Assembly (NCBI RefSeq): GCF_000967965.1
Contig: NZ_LACC01000025.1
Span: forward strand, 165,792 to 229,791
Origin: Pseudomonas fluorescens
Lineage (GTDB): Bacteria > Pseudomonadota > Gammaproteobacteria > Pseudomonadales > Pseudomonadaceae
DNA length: 64,000 bases
Direction of reading: 5' to 3'
Shown: piece by piece, positions 8,670 to 17,023 of the stretch
Layout: each line of letters starts with the position of its first letter
Position numbering within the stretch: the stretch's first letter is position 1
Notes under the pieces: model-generated
Databases searched by the model: none
Told to the model about the DNA's origin: nothing
The model's input: only the letters and a program-made list of their open reading frames with translations
Made by a program: the position numbers and the translations under genes

Positions 8670-9692
8670 TTAATAATCCTGCTGCTTGCGAAACGCCCAG
8701 CGCCCGGCGATCACGGTAAAGGTCGCGACCAGCGCCACCAGGATCCAGAAACCCTCCGGATCACCGGCCAGCGGAATACCACCGACGTTCATGCCGAAGA
8801 AACCGGCGATGATGTTGATCGGCAGCGCCAGCACTGTCACCACCGTCAGGGTGAACAGCGTGCGGTTAGTCTGTTCGTTGATGTTGGCGGCGATCTCTTC
8901 CTGCAACAGCTTGATCCGCTCACCCAGCGCCGTGAGGTCGTTGATGATCAGCGCAAACTCCTCGGTGGATTTGCGCAGCTCCTTCACGTCTTCCTTTTGC
9001 AGCCATTGCGGCGGCCGGTTGAGCAGGCGCAGCAACGAGCCCGGTTCCAGCGCCAGTAGCCGTTGCAATCGCACCAGCACCCGGCGATTGGCGCCCAGTT
9101 CGGCGCGGTTGGTCGACAACCGCGAGGACAGCAATTGGTCTTCGATTTGATCCACGCTCTGGCTGGTCTTGCGCACGATCTGGGTCAGCACTTCACCCTG
9201 GTCGCGCAGCAAGTGCACCAACAGCTCCAACGGGGAGCGAAAGCACTCCCGGGCCTTCACCGACGAGCGCAATTTGTCCACCGAGTGCAGCGGTTGCAGG
9301 CGTGCGCTGATGATCAATTGGCTGCGGGCGCACACCCACAGGGTCGATACATCCGAGGAGACAATGTTGCTGAGGTTGAACACCACGTCGTTGACCACCG
9401 CCAGCAGCGCGGAGTCGACATGCTCGATGCGCGTCGAGCGCGAGCCTTCGTGCAGCGCTTCGAAAAATTCCTCGGGCAATTCCAGATGGCTTTTCATCCA
9501 GCGCTCGCACGCGGCGTGGGCGAGGTTCAGGTGCAGCCAGAGAAACTGCTCGTCGCTCTCCGGCTGTTGCAGGTACTGCAAGGCCTCGGCGGAATTGATT
9601 TCCCGACCGGCCTCACCGGGGCGAAAACTGAAACCGTAAAGCAGGCCGAACAGATCCGTGTCGCGATGGCTTTGATCGATGCTGTGGTTCAT
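8670..9692 (-). CDS. zntB: CorA/ZntB-type divalent metal transporter
   Basis: 340 residues from the ATG at 9692 (an upstream in-frame TTG at 9704 would add four). A large soluble N-terminal domain with coiled-coil helices is followed by two C-terminal membrane helices. The first ends in the signature GMN (about residues 300-302, GFFGMNVGG); the loop GGIPLAGDPEGF and a second helix follow. The PLAGDPEGF loop is like ZntB rather than Mg-type CorA, so zinc transport is more likely. Symbol assigned by resemblance only. Neither start has a strong Shine-Dalgarno sequence. Confidence 0.85.
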   Translation of the reverse strand: MNHSIDQSHRDTDLFGLLYGFSFRPGEAGREINSAEALQYLQQPESDEQFLWLHLNLAHAACERWMKSHLELPEEFFEALHEGSRSTRIEHVDSALLAVVNDVVFNLSNIVSSDVSTLWVCARSQLIISARLQPLHSVDKLRSSVKARECFRSPLELLVHLLRDQGEVLTQIVRKTSQSVDQIEDQLLSSRLSTNRAELGANRRVLVRLQRLLALEPGSLLRLLNRPPQWLQKEDVKELRKSTEEFALIINDLTALGERIKLLQEEIAANINEQTNRTLFTLTVVTVLALPINIIAGFFGMNVGGIPLAGDPEGFWILVALVATFTVIAGRWAFRKQQDY

Positions 9693-9926
9693 GAGGACTC
9701 GCAAGGGGAGGCGCCTGTCACGTGTTTTACAGGTTCACTTGAGCGGCATCATCGCAAGCGGGGGTGACGCTTTTGTGACGCTACACATGGCTGCGTACCG
9801 GGTTGCTTACCGAGTCGGTACACAGTCGATCTCAAGTGCGGGCATGGGGGTGATGATGACGTGGTGAACATCAGCCCTATTGGAGTCAGACCATGGTCAG
9901 GATCTGGACCTGAATCCCGAAAACGC

Positions 9927-9960
9927 AAAAGCCGCACGATGTTCCCATCGTGCGGCTTTT
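9927..9960 (-). terminator. Terminator after PepSY gene
   Basis: AAAAGCCGCACGATG-TTCC-CATCGTGCGGCTTTT, a near-perfect hairpin with A/T tracts on both sides, 14 bases beyond the PepSY stop on the minus strand. It could work in both directions, but no plus-strand gene ends here. Confidence 0.88.
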
Positions 9961-9973
9961 GTCTGTTTCGGGA

Positions 9974-10279
9974 TTACTTGTCCTGTTTGTTTTCCAGGAC
10001 CTTGCCGTTGGAGGCATCGATTTCCACATCCCACTCGACGTTCTTGGCGTCACGCAGTTCGATTTCGTACTCGTAACCGTTGAAGTGGTTGTCCAGCTCG
10101 GTCTTGGTAATCGTTGCACCCGGGTGCAGATCCAGCGCGATCTTGTTCAGGTCTTCCAGTGGCTTGATCTTGCCGTCCTTGACCAGTTGCGGGATCTGAT
10201 CGACCCGCACATCGGCTTGGGCCAGGCCGGCGGTGAGCGTCAGGGTTGCAGCGGTAAACAAAGCAGTCAGAGTCTTCAT
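9974..10279 (-). CDS. PepSY domain periplasmic protein
   Basis: 101 residues. Signal peptide of about 22 residues (MKTLTALFTAATLTLTAGLAQA, cleavage after AQA), then one PepSY domain: IPQLVKDGKIKPLEDLNKIALDLHPGATITKTELDN and the closing YEYEIELRDAKNVEWDVEIDASNGKVLENKQDK. Acidic small PepSY proteins of this kind often sit beside two-component systems and are thought to restrain proteases or bind ligands in the periplasm; here no such partner is adjacent. It has its own terminator. AAGGAAAG precedes the start. Confidence 0.92.
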   Translation of the reverse strand: MKTLTALFTAATLTLTAGLAQADVRVDQIPQLVKDGKIKPLEDLNKIALDLHPGATITKTELDNHFNGYEYEIELRDAKNVEWDVEIDASNGKVLENKQDK

Positions 10280-10432
10280 GGGCTTCTTTCCTTGGGTGAT
10301 TCGTTCAAGTGAGATCAGGTTACCTTGTGTAACTTAATCCACCCTTAAAACCCCCGACATGTCCTGCATCAACCCTCTGAGGGAGTGAGCCTGCCCGCGA
10401 TGCAGGCACCTCGGTGTCATGCCAGGCAAGGC

Positions 10433-11560
10433 TCAATAGCCGTTGTTCTTCAACACTTGATCGACACTCGCCGCGGCCGGGCGTTTATAGAACTTCAACA
10501 ACTCACTGGCACGATTGGTGAAGATGCCGTCGACACCGGCGTCCATGACTTTCCGGTAGTCCACCGCATCGTCGATGGTGTAGACGTGCACCAGCAGGCC
10601 CTGGTCGTGGGTGTACCGGTTCATCCAGGGTTGCACCAGATCCGAGTAACTCTGGTCGCCACCCTGGGTCAGAGCGGCGGACGGGCCAGTGCCAATGGCG
10701 CCCTGGGCCTTGGCGTAGTCGACCCAGTTCTGGAATTCGGCTTTGTCCTTCGGTTGCTGTCTGGCGTAGTAAGCGGCTTTATCCTTTTCGCCGGACTCGG
10801 CAAATGTCACCTTGGACTTGGGCTCGATACTGCCTTCGCCGACCCACAACAGCAGGATTTTCGGCACCTTCGGCATCTCCTTTTGCAGCAGTTCGAGGCT
10901 GCTCTTCTCGAAGGTCTGCAGGACTACCTTGCCTTTGCCCTGGCCGACCGCCAGCTCGCTTTTTGCCAGTTTCGAAGCGGTCGGGCTCAGCCAGCCCCGG
11001 TCCTGAAGTTTTTCCCTGAGGTCGTGTTCGATGCCGGGAAACTGCTTGGGCTCCTTGGTCTCGATATACAGGCCGGGCTTGTGCAGGCTGTTGCCCTCGG
11101 CGATGTCGATGATTTCATCAAGGGTCAGAATCTTCAGACCCGCGAAGGCCTGACGTGCGCGATCCGGGTACGCGGCATTGAACCAGCTGCCCGCGTCCAG
11201 GGTTTTCAGTTCGGCCATGGTGAACGCATTGGCGGGGCTGTCCTTGCGCTCGGGGAATTTTGTCGCGACGTCGGTGGTGCGTTGCAGATTGTTGTCGTGC
11301 AGGGCAAACAGCACGCCATCCTTGCTGCGCTGCAGGTCCAGTTCCAGGTAGTCGGCGCCCAGGTCGCGGGCAGTCTTGTAGGCGGCGGCGGTGGATTCCG
11401 GCGCATCAAACGACGCGCCACGGTGGGCGATCACCGCTGGATGCGGAATGCCCAAACGGGTCGCGAGTGCCGAGGGGGCGGGTTCGCTGGCGGCCTGTGC
11501 GTGACCGAGGCCGAGCAACAGGCTCAGTAACAGGGCGCTTTTGGTAAAGGTTGCGGGCAT
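10433..11560 (-). CDS. glpQ: periplasmic glycerophosphodiester phosphodiesterase GlpQ
   Basis: 375 residues with an N-terminal signal peptide (about residues 1-23, ending AQA). GDPD TIM-barrel: the metal and acid/base block is AVIAHRGASFDAPESTAAAY with H-R-G and the E of PEST; then LELDLQRSKDGVLFALHDNNLQRTTDV, containing the E-x-D and H-D residues. It hydrolyses glycerophosphodiesters to glycerol-3-phosphate and an alcohol, recycling phospholipid headgroups. Monocistronic as far as visible. A glpT transporter is not in view. Confidence 0.93.
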   Translation of the reverse strand: MPATFTKSALLLSLLLGLGHAQAASEPAPSALATRLGIPHPAVIAHRGASFDAPESTAAAYKTARDLGADYLELDLQRSKDGVLFALHDNNLQRTTDVATKFPERKDSPANAFTMAELKTLDAGSWFNAAYPDRARQAFAGLKILTLDEIIDIAEGNSLHKPGLYIETKEPKQFPGIEHDLREKLQDRGWLSPTASKLAKSELAVGQGKGKVVLQTFEKSSLELLQKEMPKVPKILLLWVGEGSIEPKSKVTFAESGEKDKAAYYARQQPKDKAEFQNWVDYAKAQGAIGTGPSAALTQGGDQSYSDLVQPWMNRYTHDQGLLVHVYTIDDAVDYRKVMDAGVDGIFTNRASELLKFYKRPAAASVDQVLKNNGY

Positions 11561-11771
11561 GGTCGAGATCCTTTCGCAATAAGTGAGCGGTCCCTTTTAA
11601 CAACTCATCTTTGCAGGCGCTATCGTCAGACCGACATAAACCTGTCTAAAGCTGATTTTCGTCAGCGTTTTTGTGCGCCCGTTTGCAGTACGCTGGGGCC
11701 CTGCAATTTCCCCGGCAGAGGGAAACGCAGGCCCTGCGTGCAAACCAATGATCACCATTGCGGGGTTTACC

Positions 11772-12098
11772 ATGCGCATCACTTCCCAGCTCATCTGCCA
11801 GGCTGCCGACCAACTCAAAGGCTTCGTCGGCCTCAACCGCAAGACCGGGCACTACATCGTGCGCTTCAGCGAAGACTCGTTTGGCATGGACGTGGCGGAC
11901 GACGGCATCATCCCGACCAGCGAATTCGTCTGGGCCGCGGGGCCCGAGCAGACCATGATGCTCAAGCGCGAATTGATTCAGTTGCTGCTGGACCAGAACA
12001 TCGATGACCGGATCAACATCACCGAGCCTTTGCGGGTGTACATGAACCGGCGTGAAGTGCCGGAGATTTCGGCGGTTCGCAGTTTGGTTCGGGGCTGA
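11772..12098 (+). CDS. DUF2025 family protein
   Basis: 108-residue conserved Pseudomonas protein (DUF2025, the PA1123 type). Sequence features: MRITSQLICQAADQLKGFVG, GHYIVRFSEDSFGMDVADD and the C-terminal LRVYMNRREVPEISAVRSL. No signal peptide or membrane helix. The function is unknown. The start at 11772 is chosen because the family begins MRITS; the in-frame upstream ATGs at 11673 and 11748 would add unrelated residues. Confidence 0.85.
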   Translation: MRITSQLICQAADQLKGFVGLNRKTGHYIVRFSEDSFGMDVADDGIIPTSEFVWAAGPEQTMMLKRELIQLLLDQNIDDRINITEPLRVYMNRREVPEISAVRSLVRG

Positions 12099-12123
12099 GT
12101 TTTTGCACTGACTGTTCTGGCCT

Positions 12124-12145
12124 CTTCGCGGGCTTGCCCGCGAAG
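12124..12145. repeat. REP palindrome core
   Basis: CTTCGCGGGCTTGCCCGCGAAG, a single perfect palindromic REP unit between two convergent genes; likely also a 3' hairpin for both. Confidence 0.72.
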
Positions 12146-12169
12146 ACGGCCTAAATAACACCCCATCAT

Positions 12170-12493
12170 TTACAGACTGAACCCGTAAGCCCGCTCAACC
12201 CGGCACACCCGCGTATGACACCGCGCATACCAGGTCGAGCGCCCACGCTCGCGAATCGCACTGTGCTCAGGATGAAGCTTCCACGCCAGAATCGCCGCTT
12301 CACTGGCCCAGTACGACACCGTAATCCCAAGCCCATCCTCGCCCCGAGCCGATTCCACGCCGAGAAACCCCGGCTGTTCACGGGCCAGTTCCAGCATCCG
12401 TGCGGCCGCTTCGGCGTAACCCTGGTCACCCTCGGTGCGCAGTGAGGTGAAGATCACTGCGTAATAAGGCGCAGCTGGTGTATCGGCGATCAT
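12170..12493 (-). CDS. antibiotic biosynthesis monooxygenase (ABM) domain protein
   Basis: 107 residues with the ABM ferredoxin-like fold: YAVIFTSLRTEGDQGYAEAAARMLELAREQPGFLGVES, then GITVSYWASEAAILAWKLHPEHSAIRERGRSTWY. The W-x-S-x-x-A-x-x-x-W-K pattern and H-P-E-H are typical of the ABM/YgiN-like monooxygenase group. It is the second gene of a two-gene operon: its ATG overlaps the stop of the amidotransferase-like gene by four bases (ATGA). Substrate unknown. Confidence 0.88.
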   Translation of the reverse strand: MIADTPAAPYYAVIFTSLRTEGDQGYAEAAARMLELAREQPGFLGVESARGEDGLGITVSYWASEAAILAWKLHPEHSAIRERGRSTWYARCHTRVCRVERAYGFSL

Positions 12494-13197
12494 GACGAGT
12501 GCCCCGCACAGGCTTCGACAAAGGCGCCAACCAACGGCGGCAAGACGCCTTTGAGCGCAGCCCGCTCGGGCTGGAACAAGGTCGCGACAAAAAACGGATG
12601 ACCGCTGAGTTCGACCGCGCGCAGTCCGTGTTCCGAATCGTGGCCGACGGCGTGAAGTTCGCGCTTGAGCAGCTCCCCCTCGAATTGCGGGTTCACACCA
12701 TAACGACAGCGATAGCCTTCCCGAATCTCGGTGTTTTCGTACGCCTGGGCGAGCATCGAACCCTCAAGCAAATGAATCGTATCGACCGCTTCCACCAGCG
12801 CGCACGACAGCGGCGTCAGCAGTGCCCGTGCTGCATCGGGATTTGTCTCGCCGTGTTCGGCATCCGACCAGCCCAGCACGTTGCGCGCATATTCCAGCAC
12901 CGCGTGTTGAAAACCACCGCAGGTGCCGAGGAAAGGTCGCCGCTGTTCGCGAGCAAAGCGAATCGCCAGCAATGCACCGTCCATGCTCCGGTAAGGGCTG
13001 GCCGGCACACACCAGAAACCGTCGAATGTGTGCAACGGTGTCTCGGCGTGGATTTCATCGGTGGCCAGCCATTGCCATTGCACGTTCAGGCCACTGTGTT
13101 CAGCGGCCTGTTCGAGGGCGACGGGAATGGCCTGGTGGGCGGTGACTTGCGGGTCGTAGTCGCCGATCAGGGCGATGCGAATCGGGCGGGTTTCCAT
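12490..13197 (-). CDS. CTP synthase C-terminal region-related (class I glutamine amidotransferase-like) protein
   Basis: 235 residues from the ATG at 13197, which has AGAGG ten bases upstream; a longer in-frame start at 13254 lies on the divergent promoter. Fold: METRPIRIALIGDYDPQVTAHQAI (as in the CTP synthase amidotransferase lobe), nucleophile elbow FLGTCGGFQH with C93, and C-terminal HPFFVATLFQPE. In glutaminases the last motif is FHPE; here the triad histidine is glutamine (Q209) while E211 remains. Glutamine hydrolysis is therefore doubtful. There is no synthetase domain. Translationally coupled to the ABM gene, and divergent from a LysR gene that probably controls both. Confidence 0.85.
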   Translation of the reverse strand: METRPIRIALIGDYDPQVTAHQAIPVALEQAAEHSGLNVQWQWLATDEIHAETPLHTFDGFWCVPASPYRSMDGALLAIRFAREQRRPFLGTCGGFQHAVLEYARNVLGWSDAEHGETNPDAARALLTPLSCALVEAVDTIHLLEGSMLAQAYENTEIREGYRCRYGVNPQFEGELLKRELHAVGHDSEHGLRAVELSGHPFFVATLFQPERAALKGVLPPLVGAFVEACAGHSS

Positions 13198-13275
13198 GTG
13201 GGGCCTCTGCACTTGTTGATTGCTGGTGCCCACTATAGATTGGCGTTCACGCACTCAATATTGGCGTTTTCCCAA

Positions 13276-14154
13276 GTGATCAATGCAGCAACGCACTATC
13301 GACTGGACTACCCCGACCTGGCCCTGATCCTCGCGCTGGTGCGCGGCGGCTCTCTGGCCCGGGCTGCGCAACTGCTGAAGGTGGATGTCTCGACGGTGTT
13401 TCGAGCGGTGCGCCGGCTGGAGGCTGCGCTGGGTCAGCAACTGTTCGAAAAAAGCCGCGCCGGTTACCTGCCCACCACCCTGGCGCAGTCCCTGGCGGAA
13501 CAGGCCGAGCGCGCTGAGCAGGCGCTGGAGGCGGCGCGCATCGGTGTGGAGCAGGGCGGTGAAGTGATCAGCGGCGTCGTGCGCCTGACCTGTACCGATT
13601 CGGTCCTGCAAGGTTTGCTGTTGCCGGCGCTGGCGCAGTTCATGCCGAACTATCCTGCGCTGACCCTCGAACTCAGCACATCCAATGATTTTGCCAACCT
13701 CAGCCGTCGAGATGCCGATATCGCCCTGCGCCTGACCCGCACGCCACCGGAGCATCTGGTGGGACGGCGGCTGGCGGATATTTCCTACCGCGTGTGCGCC
13801 AGCGAGCGATACCTGCAATCGGTCAATAGCACTGACCTGGCCTTATTGACCTGGATCGCCCCGGATGACTTCCTGCCTGATCACCCGACCGTTACCTGGC
13901 GTCGCCAAGCCTTGCCGGGCGTAACGCCGGGCTATCGCTGCAACAGCATGCTGTCGGTGACCGAGTTGGTCAGGGCGGGGCTGGGTGTAGCGGCGTTGCC
14001 GGACTTTTTGATCGGCGACGGATTACAGCCGCTGAGCGAACCGTTGCGTGGATACGACACCGCGCTGTGGCTGCTGACCCGTCCCGACTGCCGCGCCTTG
14101 CGCTCGGTGGTCACCTTGTTCGATGAGTTGGGGCGGGCGCTGAAACTGCCGTGA
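13276..14154 (+). CDS. LysR family transcriptional regulator, non-ATG start
   Basis: About 292 residues. HTH: YPDLALILALVRGGSLARAAQLLKVDVSTVFRAVRRLEAALGQQLFEKSRAGYLPTT; effector domain with VVRLTCTDSVLQGLLLPALAQF and RRDADIALRLTRTPPEHLVGRRL. No ATG exists in frame near the expected N-terminus; GTG at 13276 or TTG at 13261 must serve, and neither has a clear ribosome site. The frame stays open far upstream, but that stretch is antisense to the amidotransferase-like gene and is not family sequence. Likely regulator of the divergent operon. Confidence 0.85.
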   Translation: MINAATHYRLDYPDLALILALVRGGSLARAAQLLKVDVSTVFRAVRRLEAALGQQLFEKSRAGYLPTTLAQSLAEQAERAEQALEAARIGVEQGGEVISGVVRLTCTDSVLQGLLLPALAQFMPNYPALTLELSTSNDFANLSRRDADIALRLTRTPPEHLVGRRLADISYRVCASERYLQSVNSTDLALLTWIAPDDFLPDHPTVTWRRQALPGVTPGYRCNSMLSVTELVRAGLGVAALPDFLIGDGLQPLSEPLRGYDTALWLLTRPDCRALRSVVTLFDELGRALKLP

Positions 14155-14160
14155 AACTGT

Positions 14161-14691
14161 TCAGGTCTTGGGCTCATCCTTGCGCACGAAGTGCTGGTGC
14201 ATTTCCGTGGTCAGGTTTTCGATGCGCTCGGTGAGGGCCTTGGTCATCTCCGTGAGCCGGGTGTTCTGCTCAAGCAACTCCAGCAGTTGCGCGGTGTTTT
14301 TCGCGGCTTGTGCCTGTCGCTCACTGTTGGCGGTCGCCAGCGCTTCGCGGTGCTGCGCATCGGCATCGGATTGGGCTTTGTCCCGTGCGGCCTGACGCGT
14401 CTGGGCCAACAGAATCAATGGCGCGGCATAGGCCGATTGCAGGCTGAAGGCCAGGTTGAGCAGGATGAACGGGTACACATCGAAGTGGGTGAAACCGGAC
14501 ACGTTGAGGCATACCCAGGCGACCACGATCAGCGTTTGTGCACCGAGAAAAGTCGGTGTGCCGAAGAACCGCGCAAAGGCTTCGGCGCGCAGGGCAAACT
14601 TGTCATTGCCAAAGGTCGGTGCCAGGTGGGCATGAGGGCGATGGAAACGCAGGTGATCGACGTGGGGGGCGGTTTCGTGGCTGGTGGTCAT
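14161..14691 (-). CDS. DUF1003 membrane protein
   Basis: 176 residues. Two membrane helices (about residues 48-68, GTPTFLGAQTLIVVAWVCLNV, and 74-95, YPFILLNLAFSLQSAYAAPLILL) form the DUF1003 core, followed by a long charged coiled-coil tail (LLELLEQNTRLTEMTKALTERIENL). The family has no settled function. The stop is seven bases from the convergent LysR stop. Monocistronic. Confidence 0.88.
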   Translation of the reverse strand: MTTSHETAPHVDHLRFHRPHAHLAPTFGNDKFALRAEAFARFFGTPTFLGAQTLIVVAWVCLNVSGFTHFDVYPFILLNLAFSLQSAYAAPLILLAQTRQAARDKAQSDADAQHREALATANSERQAQAAKNTAQLLELLEQNTRLTEMTKALTERIENLTTEMHQHFVRKDEPKT

Positions 14692-14815
14692 GATGCTCTC
14701 TGTCTGGCGCTGGGACTGAAGCTCACTATAGCCTCAGCGCCGGTTTCATTCTGAAACACATCGCACATTCAAATCAGAGCCATCAATCCGTCGCCACCAC
14801 CGTCGAACTTGTCAT

Positions 14816-15427
14816 TTATTGCAACTGATAGCAGGCCAGAAACATGTCCAGCGCGGACTCGGCCACCTGGTGTTGTTCTTCCGGTGACAAGCCAGGCTTG
14901 CCCATGGAAATCTGCGGCCAGAAGGCAAACGACTTGAGCAGCCCCTGCACCTGTTGTGCGGCAAAATCAGGGGCAATGGCTTTCAACCGACCATCGGCCT
15001 GAGCGGCACGAATCCAAACCGTCAGCCCTTCTTCGCGTTCGCCCATTCGCGCCACCATATCCTGCGCCCGCTCCGGGGAATGAATCGTCGCCGCTATCGC
15101 CACCCGCGCCAGGTCGAGAAAATTGTCATCGCCCAACATTTGCAGCTTGGCCATGAGCAATCCGCGCAATTGCTCGCGCAATGGCAGGTCGGGACGGTAG
15201 GCCGTTTCCTGTTCTGCCGTCACCCGGATCCATAACTGATTGAGGATCTCGGCGAACAACTCTTCTTTGCTGGGAAAGTGGTTGTACACCGTGCGCTTCG
15301 ACACCCCGGCAGTGGCAGCAATCTTGTCCATGCTGGTGATCTCGAAACCGTTGTCACGGAATTCGTTGATCGCGGCTTGAATGATCGCTTGGCGTTTTCG
15401 GTCGGTGAGGCGCTGTGGAGCTGTCAT
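14816..15427 (-). CDS. TetR/AcrR family repressor
   Basis: 203 residues from the ATG at 15427. N-terminal HTH (RKRQAIIQAAINEFRDNGFEITSMDKIAATAGVSKRTVYNHFPSKEELF) and an all-helical ligand domain of the AefR-like type. I chose 15427 over the in-frame ATG at 15481 because the two operator-like palindromes (15458-15473 and 15505-15520) would otherwise straddle or lie within the coding region. It is divergent from the NAPE-PLD-like gene, which it most likely represses along with itself. Confidence 0.9.
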   Translation of the reverse strand: MTAPQRLTDRKRQAIIQAAINEFRDNGFEITSMDKIAATAGVSKRTVYNHFPSKEELFAEILNQLWIRVTAEQETAYRPDLPLREQLRGLLMAKLQMLGDDNFLDLARVAIAATIHSPERAQDMVARMGEREEGLTVWIRAAQADGRLKAIAPDFAAQQVQGLLKSFAFWPQISMGKPGLSPEEQHQVAESALDMFLACYQLQ

Positions 15428-15457
15428 AAGTACGCTTCGGCAGGGAGAAGGGGGAAT

Positions 15458-15473
15458 TACACTCAGCAGTTTA
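15458..15473. promoter_or_regulatory. TetR operator candidate, site 2
   Basis: TACACTC-AG-CAGTTTA, the same 7-2-7 layout as the perfect site 47 bases away, with two mismatched arm positions. Centre about 38 bases upstream of the TetR ATG. Confidence 0.6.
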
Positions 15474-15504
15474 CTTGTCATCGACTTTGATGCAACCTAG
15501 AAAC

Positions 15505-15520
15505 TACACTGTGCAGTGTA
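15505..15520. promoter_or_regulatory. TetR operator candidate, site 1 (perfect palindrome)
   Basis: TACACTG-TG-CAGTGTA: seven-base perfect inverted arms with a two-base centre, in the TetR/NAPE-PLD-like intergenic region. With site 2 it suggests autoregulation and control of the divergent hydrolase gene. Confidence 0.7.
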
Positions 15521-15641
15521 ATGTTTTGTTAATCCTGCCCAGCAAAAATAGAAAGTCCGGCTGATGCGTGCGTGCCTTGGCCATTTATCGTCCCAAAGCG
15601 GAAAATCGCGTCATGCGCGGTTTTTCTGGAGTCATTCAGTT

Positions 15642-16700
15642 ATGGCCAATTCAAACTCCCCGGCGGACAACGCCTCCACACCTGAAGCGTCCCGACAGGC
15701 TCAAGGGCAGTATCAAAACTTCACACCGGTTCAACGTTTAAGCTTTGGCAAAACCATGGGCATCCTGTGGAACGCGCTGTTCCACAAACCGCAAAACACC
15801 CGCCCAAGTGCACCCGTCCCGGTGCAAGCCCTGACTCAAGCCGCGCTGATCGCTGCGCCGAACCACAGTGTCTATCGCCTGGGCCACTCCACAGTGTTGC
15901 TCAAGCTGCGCGACAAATTCTGGATCACCGACCCGGTCTTCGCCGAGCGTGCCTCGCCCGTGCAATGGGCCGGCCCCAAGCGATTCCACCAGCCACCGAT
16001 CAGCCTGGAACAATTGCCACCGATCGAAGCGGTGATCCTGTCCCACGACCACTACGACCACCTGGATTACCAGGCTGTGCTGAAGCTCGCGGACAAGACC
16101 AAACACTTCCTTACCCCATTGGGCGTAGGCGACACCCTGATCAAGTGGGGCATCGACGCCAGCAAAGTCCGCCAACTGGATTGGTGGCAAGGCACGGAAG
16201 TCGATGGCATCCAGTTCATCGCCACCCCGTCGCAGCACTTTTCCGGCCGTGGCCTGTTCGACAGCAACAGCACCCTCTGGGCCTCGTGGGTGATGATCGA
16301 CGGCGACACACGCATTTTCTTCAGCGGTGACAGCGGCTACTTCGACGGCTTCAAACGCATCGGCGAACAGTACGGCCCATTCGACCTGACCCTGATGGAA
16401 ACCGGTGCCTACAACGTCGACTGGCCGCACGTGCACATGCAACCCGAACAAACCCTGCAAGCCCACCTCGACCTCAAGGGCCGCTGGCTACTGCCGATCC
16501 ACAACGGCACCTTCGACCTGTCGATGCACGCCTGGTACGAACCCTTCGATCGCATCCTGGCCCTGGCCTGGGAACGCAACGTGTCGATCACCACACCGCA
16601 GATGGGAGAAGCGTTCAACTTGATGCATCCTCGGCGTGGTGGGGCGTGGTGGCTGGCGGTGGAAGGGGAGAGTGATCGGGTGGTGGTGCAGAACGCGTAA
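15642..16700 (+). CDS. NAPE-PLD-like metallo-beta-lactamase-fold hydrolase
   Basis: 352 residues. The metal-binding signature HxHxDH is LSHDHYDHLDY (H135, H137, D139, H140). Further ligand candidates are in PSQHFSGRGLFD, SGDSGYFDGF and LLPIHNGTFDLSMHAW. The order matches the NAPE-phospholipase D / UlaG-like branch, which cleaves phosphodiester or related bonds in lipids. No signal peptide is evident, so it is probably cytosolic or peripheral. ATG at 15642 is preceded by a weak TGGAG. Divergent from the TetR gene. The substrate cannot be derived from the sequence. Confidence 0.88.
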   Translation: MANSNSPADNASTPEASRQAQGQYQNFTPVQRLSFGKTMGILWNALFHKPQNTRPSAPVPVQALTQAALIAAPNHSVYRLGHSTVLLKLRDKFWITDPVFAERASPVQWAGPKRFHQPPISLEQLPPIEAVILSHDHYDHLDYQAVLKLADKTKHFLTPLGVGDTLIKWGIDASKVRQLDWWQGTEVDGIQFIATPSQHFSGRGLFDSNSTLWASWVMIDGDTRIFFSGDSGYFDGFKRIGEQYGPFDLTLMETGAYNVDWPHVHMQPEQTLQAHLDLKGRWLLPIHNGTFDLSMHAWYEPFDRILALAWERNVSITTPQMGEAFNLMHPRRGGAWWLAVEGESDRVVVQNA

Positions 16701-16761
16701 AGTTGTGGTCTCGGCCGGTCTGCGGACCGGCTTGGGAGCTCAACTAAATCAGTTAGCCACG

Positions 16762-17013
16762 CTAGTTCTTTAACTGCTCAAGGAACCCCGAGATCTTTTC
16801 CACGCTCAGGTCGCGAAACTTCCCTCGCAGTATTTCGTTTAGTTCTTCGGCAGACAATCCGAGCTTCTGCGCAGCATCAGTCTTACTCAATCGACCGCTT
16901 TCCAGCAGTAGGCCGATCTTCATAACGCATTCAGATTTGGCTCGCATATCACCAGCATCGGGAATGCCCAGTGCCTGATAAACGCAGTTTTCGCCATCGT
17001 CGATTTCGTTCAT
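16762..17013 (-). CDS. small XRE-type HTH protein
   Basis: 83 residues from the ATG at 17013, which has GAGGA nine bases before it. The N-terminus MNEIDDGENCVYQALGI resembles HigA-type XRE antitoxins; the HTH is SGRLSKTDAAQKLGLSAEELNEILRGKFRDLSVEKISGFLEQL. It starts ten bases after the stop of another small HTH gene, so the two form an operon. A HigB-like toxin is not visible beside it. It may act as a repressor of its own operon. Confidence 0.85.
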   Translation of the reverse strand: MNEIDDGENCVYQALGIPDAGDMRAKSECVMKIGLLLESGRLSKTDAAQKLGLSAEELNEILRGKFRDLSVEKISGFLEQLKN

Positions 17014-17023
17014 CTGTTGATCC

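Noticed and set aside
12499..13275. N-terminal extension of the LysR gene
   Set aside because: Antisense to the amidotransferase-like gene and unlike any LysR sequence; true homology begins near 13290.
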